This document shows positions 34,858 to 43,521 of a stretch of 64,000 nucleotides of DNA, piece by piece; the first letter of the stretch is position 1; each line of letters starts with the position of its first letter. The position numbers and the translations under genes are program-made. The notes below the pieces were generated by a model. That model was not told where the DNA came from. It made no database searches and was given only the letters and a program-made list of their open reading frames with translations. This DNA is from Bacteroidia bacterium (GTDB lineage: Bacteria > Bacteroidota > Bacteroidia > Bacteroidales > GWA2-32-17): positions 55,596 through 119,595 of the forward strand of contig JACREQ010000107.1 in assembly GCA_016218155.1 (NCBI GenBank), in the 5' to 3' direction.

Positions 34858-37488
34858 ATGAAAAGATTTTTACTTTTTTTAAGTATAAGCATGTTCTATA
34901 CATTTACTGTAAAAGGACAATGTACAGTAGCTATTGAACAAAGCGGTCCTAATTGCTATATGATGTGTGCTGGTTGGGCAAATGCCATTCCTGACAATGG
35001 TGTGCCACCGTATAGCTATCACTGGTCTAATCAGGTTAACATGCAATCATTAACTGAATTGTGTTCAGGAACCTATAGTGTAACAGTTACTGATTCACTC
35101 GGTTGTATTGCAATTAATTCAATCACAATACTAGATGCACCAATGCTTTATTTAACGGTGGATTCTGTACATAATGCTTCATGTTTCGGATTGGCTGACG
35201 GTGAAGCATGGATACATGCTGTTGGGGGCATACCACCATATACATATGACTGGAACAATGGTAATGATTCTACATATATTTCAGGCTTAATGGCAGTAGA
35301 ATATTATCCTATTGTAACAGATTCAATAGGTTGTACTTATGGCGGATTTGTTAACATAACCAGTCCCCCTCAAATAGTTTTTAATGAAATGTTAACGCCT
35401 CCCTATTGTTTTAACAATACTGGTTTTATTCAACCTTATGTTAGTGGTGGCACACCTTTTTCCTTATTCCCTTATCAATATCAATGGAGTACTTTTACGA
35501 ATCCAAATTTTGCAACTACCGAAAACATTTATAGTCTGGGTCCAGATTTATACACACTTTCTGTTACCGATTCATTGGGATGTACAAATGTTGAAGTATT
35601 TAAATTAAATACTTCTGATGGTCCTAATCCAACAGTATCCTGGTTAAATGTTTCTTGTAATGGTTTAAATAATGGTATGGTAACAAATGTTACTCATACA
35701 GTACCAACCAATGCTTATTATTGGTCAACAGGCGCAACAACTTTACTTCCATATCCTCAGAATCTCGCACCGGGAAATTACTGGTATAAAGAAACAACTC
35801 CTGCAGGATGTAATGGCTTTGATTATTTTACTGTTACCGAACCAAATCCAATTACAAATATACCTTTCCAGTTAGATCTTAATTGCTTTGGAGACTCCAC
35901 AGGTTATATTTCTCTTGATATTCAAGGTGGCAGCCCAAGTCAGACATACCCGTATTATGACTTTTTATGGAGTACCGGTGATACTACTAATTTTGTAGAT
36001 CAAGTACCGTCTGGAACATATTCTGTAACCGTTACAGATATCCAGGGTTGTACTTATACAAATAGTTATAACATTATATCTCCATCTATATTTTTAATAG
36101 ATAGTATTCATCTTACAAATATTACTTGCAATGGCTTTAACGATGGTTCTGTTGGTATTTTTGCAAGTGGTGGTGTACCTCCTTATTATTTTTCTATAGA
36201 TAGCATTTACTGGAATCATTATGATACCATAACATCACTGCTTCCTAACGTAACATATCACATTGTTGCCAAAGACAGTAATTATTGTTATACTTATTCA
36301 TCTTATTTTTCATTTATCGAACCACCTTTGATTGATATTACTTATAATCAAATTGATCCAACTTGTATTGGAAATAATGGAAGCATTGATATTACTCCAA
36401 CAGGAGGTGTTATTCCTTTTTCAATTACCTGGGATACTCCTGGTATGACAAGCTTTACAGAAACCGGACTTTCGCAAGGCCTTTATGATGCTACAGTAAC
36501 AGATGCAAATGGATGCGTAAATCAATTGTTCTTTGTTATGAACCAAACATCATCACCTGCAGTACTCAGCGGATCTATTTCTTATTCAGGCGGTGCCTTA
36601 CCTCCAAATGAAGCTAAAATATTTTTATTTACACCATCAACCACAGGTGCTGTAGAAATGGATACTATTGCAGCAACCACTAACTCTACTTCTATTTGGC
36701 AGTTTAGCGGATTATTACCCGGCAACTATTATGTGAAAGCAAATTTATTAAATCCATTATCATTCCCTAATGTTTTAAATAGTTATTACGATAATACTTT
36801 TGAATGGCTTAATGCAACACCTATTGTTCTTTCGTGTGATGATACAACCAATATTACATTAAATATGGCTAGCATTACTCCTCAAACAACAGGAAATGGA
36901 ACTATAAGCGGAACAGTAATAATGATAGGTGGAACAAAAGCTGCAGGTGAACCTGTTCCTGGTGCAGAAATATTAATTGAACAGGAACCTAATGATGTGC
37001 CTGTACAATGTGTATTTACCGATTCAACAGGATTATATGTTTTTCACAATCTAGTTCCAGATACAGGGTATCATATTATAGTTCAGATTCCGGGATTTCC
37101 ACAAATTAACACTTATCAAAATATTACAGTAATTGCTAATGACACTTTACCAAATCTGAATTTTCTGGTTGATACTATAGTTGGAATTTACAAGGATACA
37201 GCAAGTTTTGTTTCACAAATTTCAATCAACGGAGTTGGTTTAGAAGTTTACCCTAATCCATTTGTAACAAATATTAATGTAAAATTAAGTTTAACAAAGT
37301 CAGCTAATGTGAGCTACGAATTATATGATGAATTAGGACATACAATAATTAAATCAAAACCTGTATTTATGCTTGAAGGTAAAAACGAATTTAACATTGT
37401 GCCAAATAATAATACTGGAATTTGTTATTTAATGATAAAGGCTGGGGAAACAATATTAGTGAAGAAACTTATTTCAAACAAAAAATAA
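34858..37488 (+). CDS. T9SS type A surface protein with SprB-type repeats
   Basis: 876 residues from the ATG that opens on the signal peptide (FLLFLSISMFYTFTVKGQ); the open frame extends 32 codons further upstream without signal character. From about residue 20 to 610 there are seven to eight SprB-type repeats, each with a C-F/N-G-x2-D/N-G pattern, a YxYxW strand and a YxVTVTDxxGC ending. Then a carboxypeptidase-regulatory-like domain (GTISGTVIMIGGTKAAGEPVPGAE shortened here to its core GTVIMIGG near 710) and a C-terminal type A sorting domain (VYPNPFVTNINVKLSL; LVKKLI). It should be exported by T9SS to the cell surface as an adhesin or structural protein. Confidence 0.88.
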   Translation: MKRFLLFLSISMFYTFTVKGQCTVAIEQSGPNCYMMCAGWANAIPDNGVPPYSYHWSNQVNMQSLTELCSGTYSVTVTDSLGCIAINSITILDAPMLYLTVDSVHNASCFGLADGEAWIHAVGGIPPYTYDWNNGNDSTYISGLMAVEYYPIVTDSIGCTYGGFVNITSPPQIVFNEMLTPPYCFNNTGFIQPYVSGGTPFSLFPYQYQWSTFTNPNFATTENIYSLGPDLYTLSVTDSLGCTNVEVFKLNTSDGPNPTVSWLNVSCNGLNNGMVTNVTHTVPTNAYYWSTGATTLLPYPQNLAPGNYWYKETTPAGCNGFDYFTVTEPNPITNIPFQLDLNCFGDSTGYISLDIQGGSPSQTYPYYDFLWSTGDTTNFVDQVPSGTYSVTVTDIQGCTYTNSYNIISPSIFLIDSIHLTNITCNGFNDGSVGIFASGGVPPYYFSIDSIYWNHYDTITSLLPNVTYHIVAKDSNYCYTYSSYFSFIEPPLIDITYNQIDPTCIGNNGSIDITPTGGVIPFSITWDTPGMTSFTETGLSQGLYDATVTDANGCVNQLFFVMNQTSSPAVLSGSISYSGGALPPNEAKIFLFTPSTTGAVEMDTIAATTNSTSIWQFSGLLPGNYYVKANLLNPLSFPNVLNSYYDNTFEWLNATPIVLSCDDTTNITLNMASITPQTTGNGTISGTVIMIGGTKAAGEPVPGAEILIEQEPNDVPVQCVFTDSTGLYVFHNLVPDTGYHIIVQIPGFPQINTYQNITVIANDTLPNLNFLVDTIVGIYKDTASFVSQISINGVGLEVYPNPFVTNINVKLSLTKSANVSYELYDELGHTIIKSKPVFMLEGKNEFNIVPNNNTGICYLMIKAGETILVKKLISNKK

Positions 37489-37518
37489 AAAAAAGCCGGT
37501 TAACACCGGCTTTTTTTT
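37488..37518 (+). terminator. Rho-independent terminator
   Basis: AGCCGGT and ACCGGCT around TAAC, preceded by an A run and followed by eight T. Confidence 0.92.
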
Positions 37519-37593
37519 ATAATTGTTGCTAATAAACATATTTTATTTTACTTTTTATTTTGCCTCTGCTTAAAAAAAGCTGATTTTAAATTT

Positions 37594-37601
37594 TACTTTT
37601 G
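37594..37601 (+). promoter_or_regulatory. -7 promoter element
   Basis: TACTTTTG, exact TAnnTTTG, 22 bp before the ATG at 37624. Confidence 0.5.
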
Positions 37602-37623
37602 AATTATAAATAAAATAATAAGT

Positions 37624-39804
37624 ATGAAACAATTTATTTTTTCAATTATCAGTATTTTTATAAGTATTGTTGTATTTGCACAATCACCACAGTCTTTTAA
37701 ATACCAAGCTGTAGTACGCGATGCAGGAGGTAGTGTTATACAATCGCAAAATGTAAATTTTCAAATCAGTATTATTTCAGGATCAGTTAACGGAACTGTT
37801 GAATATGTGGAGTCACATTCTGCAATAACAAATACTTTTGGAATTGTAAATCTTAATATAGGATTAGGAACTCCTGTAACAAATACATTTTCTGCAATAA
37901 ACTGGAGCAACAACTTACATTTTATTAAAGTTGAAGCAGACCCAACCGGAGGAACAAACTATATTGATATGGGAACAACACAATTATTGAGTGTTCCCTA
38001 TGCTTTATATGCCGAAACAGCCGGTAATGTTCAAACATATACATCAGGTAATGGTATAAATATCACCGGAAATGTAGTTACAAATAGCTCACCTGATCAA
38101 ACAATAACATTAACTCAAAACGGTGCAACAACAGTCACAGGAACTTATCCAAATTTTACAATTAGTAGTACTGACTTAAATACTGGAACTCCTGGTGGTT
38201 TAAATAAAACCATTCAGTTTAATAACTCCGGAGTGTTTGATGGAAACTCAAATTTTACATGGGATAACTCAAATGAAAGATTAGGTGTTGGTTTAAATAA
38301 TCCAACTGGAAGAATGGTAGTACAGGGAAGTACAACAGCTCCGGCAACAGAACCTCTATTTGAAGTAAAAAACAAAGCAGGACAATCGGTTTTTGTTGTT
38401 TATGAAGATAGCGTTAATGTTTTTGTTAATGACGATGCCATACAATCTAATCGTGGTGGGTTTGCAGTAAGTGGAAGAAATAACGCAAAAGCTTTTACAA
38501 ATAAATATTTAAATGTAACTCCTGATAACTCAAAAATATGGACAAAAGATACATTAAAAGGATTTGGAGTTGAAAATATTAATGGAACCAATAAAACCGG
38601 TTATATGCAAATGACTCCGAACAATTATTTAATAGGACATTTGGCTGGAAACTCATTAACAACAGGTAAATATAATTCATTTATTGGTTATCAAAGTGGG
38701 TTTAATGATACTTCGGGTTATAAAAATTATTTTATCGGGTATCGAACTGGTTATAACAATTCAAATGGTTATAGTAATGTTTTTATGGGTGACAGTGCCG
38801 GTTTTTCAAACACAACAGGTTATCATAATGTATTTATTGGAAACCAAAGTGGTTTATCCAATATCGGTGGAGCCAAAAATATTGGAATTGGAAATGGTTC
38901 CTTATTTTCAAATATTTCAGGTTGGTCAGATATTGCCATTGGAGATGAGGCACTTTCTCATAATACTTTTGGATACTTTAATATTGCTATTGGAAGATAT
39001 TCTTTATGGCAAAATACAATAGGAAGTATTAATACCTCAATAGGAAACGGAGCGCTGATGAATAATACAGATGCTCATTATAATACGGCTATTGGTGGAG
39101 GATGCCTTCAATATCTTGACAATGGCAACGGCAACACAGCTCTTGGTGCACTAGCACTTGAGTATATAACATTTGGCATTAATAATACTGCTTTAGGTTA
39201 CCAAGCATTTCAAACTTCAGATCCTATAGGTAACTCTACAGCTTTGGGTGCAGATGCTCAGATTAATTTAAGTAATAAGGTCCGCATTGGTGATGTTACA
39301 GTTCAAATTATTGAAGGGCAGGTTGCATATTCTTTCCCTTCAGACGGAAGATTTAAGAATAATGTTACAGAAGATGTAAAAGGACTTGATTTTATAACAA
39401 AGCTACGACCAATTGTTTACAATTTTGATACACGAAAATTCGACTCCTTTTTAATGCAGGATATGACTGATAGCTTAAGAGAATCTATTATGAGCAAAAA
39501 AGATTATAGTGAATCAACAAATATCAGACAAACAGGTTTTATTGCTCAGGAGATAGAACAAGCTGCAAAAGAATCAGGGTATAATTTTAACGGAGTTCAC
39601 AAACCTGCAAATGAAAAGGATAACTATAGTGTATCCTATTCCTTATTTACTGTGCCATTAGTTAAGGCAGTGCAAGAATTAAATTCAAAAAATCAGGAAT
39701 TAAATAATGAAATAAATTTATTAAAAACAAAAATTTCAGAAATAGATAATCTTAAAGCAGAAATAGAAAAATTAAAATCTTATATTAAAGATACAGAAAA
39801 ATAA
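37624..39804 (+). CDS. Surface fibre-like protein with YadA-like head repeats and S74 chaperone domain (copy 1)
   Basis: 726 residues: signal peptide; an N-terminal beta domain (residues about 18-140) beginning PQSFKYQAVVRDAGG and ending LLSVPYALYAETAG; a short linker; a stretch from about 340 of repeats such as NSFIGYQSGF, NVFIGNQSGL, NTALGYQAF, which resemble trimeric-autotransporter head repeats; then the S74 (endosialidase-chaperone) domain with SDGRFKNNVTEDVKGLDFI near 570 and TGFIAQEIEQAAKESGY; and a C-terminal coiled coil. S74 domains trimerise fibres and then usually cut themselves off. No phage genes surround it, so this is a cellular surface protein. No T9SS sorting domain is seen. 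Tandem paralogue of the next gene. Confidence 0.85.
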   Translation: MKQFIFSIISIFISIVVFAQSPQSFKYQAVVRDAGGSVIQSQNVNFQISIISGSVNGTVEYVESHSAITNTFGIVNLNIGLGTPVTNTFSAINWSNNLHFIKVEADPTGGTNYIDMGTTQLLSVPYALYAETAGNVQTYTSGNGINITGNVVTNSSPDQTITLTQNGATTVTGTYPNFTISSTDLNTGTPGGLNKTIQFNNSGVFDGNSNFTWDNSNERLGVGLNNPTGRMVVQGSTTAPATEPLFEVKNKAGQSVFVVYEDSVNVFVNDDAIQSNRGGFAVSGRNNAKAFTNKYLNVTPDNSKIWTKDTLKGFGVENINGTNKTGYMQMTPNNYLIGHLAGNSLTTGKYNSFIGYQSGFNDTSGYKNYFIGYRTGYNNSNGYSNVFMGDSAGFSNTTGYHNVFIGNQSGLSNIGGAKNIGIGNGSLFSNISGWSDIAIGDEALSHNTFGYFNIAIGRYSLWQNTIGSINTSIGNGALMNNTDAHYNTAIGGGCLQYLDNGNGNTALGALALEYITFGINNTALGYQAFQTSDPIGNSTALGADAQINLSNKVRIGDVTVQIIEGQVAYSFPSDGRFKNNVTEDVKGLDFITKLRPIVYNFDTRKFDSFLMQDMTDSLRESIMSKKDYSESTNIRQTGFIAQEIEQAAKESGYNFNGVHKPANEKDNYSVSYSLFTVPLVKAVQELNSKNQELNNEINLLKTKISEIDNLKAEIEKLKSYIKDTEK

Positions 39805-39825
39805 AAAAAATTGCCAATTAATCTT

Positions 39826-39859
39826 AAGACTGTTTTGTTACCAAATCAGTCTTTTTTTT
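39826..39859 (+). terminator. Rho-independent terminator between the two fibre genes
   Basis: AAGACTG pairs with CAGTCTT across a 14-nt loop and is followed by a T run. Confidence 0.75.
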
Positions 39860-39952
39860 CATAAAGAGCAAAAATCTGCTTTCTGTTTTATTTTCAATAA
39901 TTTGTGCAATTATTATAACAAATTATTGTAATATTGCATTAAACAAATTTTT

Positions 39953-42900
39953 ATGAAAAAAATATTTCTCACTATAATTGCTATTATAATAGCCAATTAT
40001 ACATTTTCACAAACACCACAATCATTCCAATATCAGGCAGTAGTTAGAGATGCATCTGGAACGGCAATGGTAAGTCAACCTGTAAATTTTCAAATTAGTA
40101 TAATTTCAGGATCGATAAGCGGAACCGTTGTTTACGTTGAAACTCATGCAGCAATTACCAATAGTTTAGGAATTGTAATTTTAAACATTGGCGAAGGAAC
40201 CGCATCATCAGGAATATTTGCAAATATAAACTGGGGCAGTTTATATCATTTTATTAAAGTTGAAGCCGACCCGACAGGTAATACAAGTTATTTAGATATG
40301 GGAACAACACAGTTATTGAGTGTTCCTTATGCTCTTTATGCTGAAACTGCTGGTAATGCCGGATCAACATATACCCAAGGAAATGGTATTGATATTACAG
40401 GAAATGTTATTTCAAATACTTCTCCTGATCAAACTGTAGTTTTAAACTCTGGCACAGGGGCAAGCGTTACCGGAACTTATCCAAATTTTACAATTAATAA
40501 TACTCAACCCGATCAAACTGTAAATTTATCTGGAGCTGGTTCAACTTCAGTTAGCGGAGCATACCCGAATTTTACAATTTCAAGTACTGACAATAATACT
40601 ACATATAATGCAGGCTCTGGAATAAATGTTACTGGGACTACTATAACTAACACTGCACCTGATCAAAATGTATCTTTAACTCAAGCTGGTGCAACAACTA
40701 TCACAGGTACATACCCAAACTTTACAATATCTAGTACCGATAACAATACAACTTATACTGCCGGATCAGGATTAAGCTTAACAGGAACAACATTTGCTAA
40801 CACATCTCCCGATCAGACTGTAACAATGGTAAATGGAACAGGGATTACTATTACCGGATCTTATCCGACATTCACGGTTACTAACTCTAGTCCAAATGCC
40901 ACTCATACCGGCGAAGTAACAGGTGCAGGCGCTTTAACAATTGCTAACAATGCTGTAACAACATCTAAAATTGCTGATGGAAGTGTTACTGCAGTAAAGC
41001 TTAATTCAATGTCTGCAACAAACGGGCAGGCTTTAAAATTTAACGGAACAAACTGGGCACCTGCAACTGATGCGAATACTGTATATACAGCTGGTGCAGG
41101 AATAAACATTACTGGAACAACAATTACAAATACAGCTCCTAATCAAACTGTAACACTAACACAAGCTGGTGCAACAACTATTACAGGAACATCTCCTAAT
41201 TTTACAATTAGCAGTACAGATTTAAACACCGGTACACCTGGCGGACTAAATAAAACAATTCAATTTAATAATTCTGGCGTTTTTGCTGGAAATTCAAATT
41301 TTATGTGGGATAACTCTAACGAAAGACTTGGTGTTGGTTTAAATAATCCTTCGGGAAGAATGGTAGTTCAAGGAAGTGTTACTGCATTAGCAACCGAACC
41401 ACTTTTTGAAGTAAAAAACAACGCAGGACAAACAGTTTTTGTAGTTTATCAGGATAGTGTAAATGTTTTTGTAAACGACGATGCTATACAATCTAATCGT
41501 GGAGGTTTTGCTGTAAGTGGAAGAAATAGCGCAAAAGCTTTTACAAATAATTATTTGAGAGTAACACCTGATAATACTAGAATTCATACAGGCGATACCC
41601 TTACAGGTTTTGGAGTATCAGATATTACTGGAGGCCCAACAGCAAGTTATATGCAAATGACCCCAACCAATTATTTTATTGGACATCAGGCAGGACACTC
41701 AATTACTTCAGGAAAATTTAATTCATTTATCGGATATCAAGCTGGTTATTCAGACACATCAGGGTATAAAAATTATTTTATTGGTTACCGTTCGGGATAT
41801 AGAAATTTAAGCGGATATAGCAATATTTTTATAGGTGATAGTGCTGGTTATAATAATACTACAGGAATTAAAAATGTTATTATTGGAAATCAAAGTGGCT
41901 TAAATAACTTAATTGGCAAATACAATGTATTTCTTGGCTTTAAATCAGGATATACAAACAATGCAGATTATAATGTATTTCTTGGGTATCAGGCCGGTTA
42001 TTCAAATACTACCGGATGGGGAAACACTGCTAATGGTTATTCTGCACTTTATTCAAATACAGTAGGAAGAAACAATGTTGCTAACGGATATGAAGCACTT
42101 TATACAAATGTAAACGGAGATTACAATGTTGCTAATGGGTATCAGGCACTTTATTTTAATAATATGGGTGCATATAATTCTGCTAATGGGTATCAGGCAC
42201 TTTATAAAAACACAAATGGTAATTATAACGTTGCTAGCGGGTATCAGGCAATGTACTCAAATACTTTAGGACAAGACAATACTGCTCAAGGATATCAGGC
42301 AATGTACTTTAATACAACAGCACAGCAAAATGTAGCTATCGGAAAGTCAGCTCTATTTAATGCTAATACAAATTATAATGTTGCTATTGGAAACTCTTCT
42401 TTATATAGTAATACTACCGGAAGTTATAATACAGCTCTTGGATTTTCGTCATTCTGGGGTGGAACAGCATATGTTAATTCAACTGCATTAGGATATGGCA
42501 CCAGTATTAATGCAAGTAATCAAGTAAGAGTTGGAAATTCATCTATAACTTCTTCTTGGGTTCAGGTAGACTGGACAATTGGATCTGATTTAAGAATTAA
42601 GAAAAACATTAATGAAAACATTCCTGGGCTTGATTTTATAAAATTATTAAGACCTGTTTCCTATAATTATGATATTTCAAAAGAAAACGAAATTTTGGGA
42701 ATCATAGATTCTTCTAATTATAAAGGGAAATATGATATTGAAAAAATTCAGTTTTCCGGTTTTATTGCTCAGGAAGTTGATGAAGCGGCTAATAAAATTG
42801 GATATGATTTCAGTGGTGTAGATAAAACCGGACCACTCTGGGGCCTTAGGTATTCACAGTTTACAGTGCCAATTGTTAAGGCGGTACAAGAACAACAAGC

Positions 42901-43003
42901 AATGATTAATGATTTGAAAACCCAAAATGATATGCTTAGAACTCAGAATATTGATATGCAAAAACAAATTAATGAGCTAAGAGAATTAGTCATTAAAAAA
43001 TAA
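39953..43003 (+). CDS. Surface fibre-like protein with YadA-like head repeats and S74 chaperone domain (copy 2)
   Basis: 1016 residues with the same order as the preceding gene but longer: signal peptide; N-terminal domain FQYQAVVRDASGTA to LLSVPYALYAETAG; about six units of a threonine-rich repeat (residues about 140-420) with core PDQTVxLxxxGATTITGTYPNFTISST; a segment almost identical to copy 1 (DDAIQSNRGGFAVSGRN); a 17-residue YadA-head-like array (NVANGYQALYxNxxG) at about 690-830; the S74 domain with SDLRIKKNINENIPGLDFI near 882 and SGFIAQEVDEAANKIGY; and a final coiled coil. It probably forms a trimeric surface fibre. DNA identity with copy 1 in the middle segment points to gene duplication followed by repeat expansion. 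Confidence 0.85.
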   Translation: MKKIFLTIIAIIIANYTFSQTPQSFQYQAVVRDASGTAMVSQPVNFQISIISGSISGTVVYVETHAAITNSLGIVILNIGEGTASSGIFANINWGSLYHFIKVEADPTGNTSYLDMGTTQLLSVPYALYAETAGNAGSTYTQGNGIDITGNVISNTSPDQTVVLNSGTGASVTGTYPNFTINNTQPDQTVNLSGAGSTSVSGAYPNFTISSTDNNTTYNAGSGINVTGTTITNTAPDQNVSLTQAGATTITGTYPNFTISSTDNNTTYTAGSGLSLTGTTFANTSPDQTVTMVNGTGITITGSYPTFTVTNSSPNATHTGEVTGAGALTIANNAVTTSKIADGSVTAVKLNSMSATNGQALKFNGTNWAPATDANTVYTAGAGINITGTTITNTAPNQTVTLTQAGATTITGTSPNFTISSTDLNTGTPGGLNKTIQFNNSGVFAGNSNFMWDNSNERLGVGLNNPSGRMVVQGSVTALATEPLFEVKNNAGQTVFVVYQDSVNVFVNDDAIQSNRGGFAVSGRNSAKAFTNNYLRVTPDNTRIHTGDTLTGFGVSDITGGPTASYMQMTPTNYFIGHQAGHSITSGKFNSFIGYQAGYSDTSGYKNYFIGYRSGYRNLSGYSNIFIGDSAGYNNTTGIKNVIIGNQSGLNNLIGKYNVFLGFKSGYTNNADYNVFLGYQAGYSNTTGWGNTANGYSALYSNTVGRNNVANGYEALYTNVNGDYNVANGYQALYFNNMGAYNSANGYQALYKNTNGNYNVASGYQAMYSNTLGQDNTAQGYQAMYFNTTAQQNVAIGKSALFNANTNYNVAIGNSSLYSNTTGSYNTALGFSSFWGGTAYVNSTALGYGTSINASNQVRVGNSSITSSWVQVDWTIGSDLRIKKNINENIPGLDFIKLLRPVSYNYDISKENEILGIIDSSNYKGKYDIEKIQFSGFIAQEVDEAANKIGYDFSGVDKTGPLWGLRYSQFTVPIVKAVQEQQAMINDLKTQNDMLRTQNIDMQKQINELRELVIKK
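40370..41230 (+). repeat. Threonine-rich coding repeats in fibre copy 2
   Basis: Five to six imperfect units encoding TYTAGSGINVTGTTITNT, then PDQxVxL and GATTITGTYPNFTISST. Fibre copy 1 has a single unit, so the number differs between paralogues. Confidence 0.75.
42023..42440 (+). repeat. 51-bp coding repeat array (YadA-like head repeats) in fibre copy 2
   Basis: About eight units of 17 residues with core NVANGYQALYxNxxG. Several units share 20 or more identical bases, for example around the GGGTATCAGGCACTTTAT stretch, which would favour slippage or recombination. Confidence 0.8.
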
Positions 43004-43024
43004 AAAAGGAATTTGAATAAAAAA

Positions 43025-43057
43025 AAGGCTGTCTCATTTGAGACAGCCTTTTCTTTT
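43025..43057. terminator. Bidirectional terminator between fibre copy 2 and ferredoxin
   Basis: AAGGCTGTCTCA and TGAGACAGCCTT form a 12-bp perfect stem with A residues before and T residues after, serving both converging genes. Confidence 0.92.
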
Positions 43058-43070
43058 TTACTTAAAAAGC

Positions 43071-43238
43071 TTAAGCTGGATGAATTGCCTCTACTGGACA
43101 AACATCTGCACAAGCACCACAATCGGTACATGTTTCAGCGTCAATTTTGTAAATATCGCCTTCAGAAATAGCGCCAACTGGACATTCGTCAATGCAAGTT
43201 CCACAAGCGGTACAATCGGAATTAATAATGTATGCCAT
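43071..43238 (-). CDS. 2[4Fe-4S] ferredoxin
   Basis: 55 residues, too short for many gene finders. It begins MAYIINSDCTACGTC and has two C-x2-C-x2-C-x3-C-P clusters: CTACGTCIDECP and CTDCGACADVCP, separated by a short acidic linker. This is the clostridial-type bacterial ferredoxin that carries electrons at low potential between cytoplasmic oxidoreductases. It has its own promoter (-7 element at 43267-43274) and shares the terminator with the converging gene. Acidic and of normal length. Confidence 0.95.
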   Translation of the reverse strand: MAYIINSDCTACGTCIDECPVGAISEGDIYKIDAETCTDCGACADVCPVEAIHPA

Positions 43239-43266
43239 TACTTTATTTTTTTATAGGTTTATTGTG

Positions 43267-43274
43267 CAAAGATA
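43267..43274 (-). promoter_or_regulatory. -7 promoter element of the ferredoxin gene
   Basis: TATCTTTG on the minus strand, exact TAnnTTTG, 28 bp before the ATG. Confidence 0.6.
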
Positions 43275-43499
43275 TTTGTCAATTTTTAATATAAAAACTA
43301 TTCTACATAAAAATTATATTCAATAAAAACCATACATTGTGTAACATGCTCACATTGTACGATTTTGCCTTTTTAAAAATATTTACTTATAAAATTCAAA
43401 AGAAAGCATTTTATCCCTAAATTATTATCCCGAGTAAAACAAAATCAGATTTTTATCAAATTTTTTTAAAATTATTTAGATTAATTCTATATTACATAT

Positions 43500-43507
43500 T
43501 ACATTTG
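43500..43507 (+). promoter_or_regulatory. -7 promoter element of a TonB receptor gene
   Basis: TACATTTG, exact TAnnTTTG, 14 bp before the GTG at 43522; it supports that start. Confidence 0.55.
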
Positions 43508-43521
43508 TAAAAAATATTTAA

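Noticed and set aside
37624..43003. Prophage tail-fibre region
   Set aside because: S74 domains are typical of phage, but both proteins have signal peptides and there are no capsid, terminase, integrase or lysis genes around them.
43038..43256. Plus-strand open frame across the ferredoxin locus
   Set aside because: It is the complement of the ferredoxin gene and its terminator; the minus strand has the cysteine motifs and a promoter.
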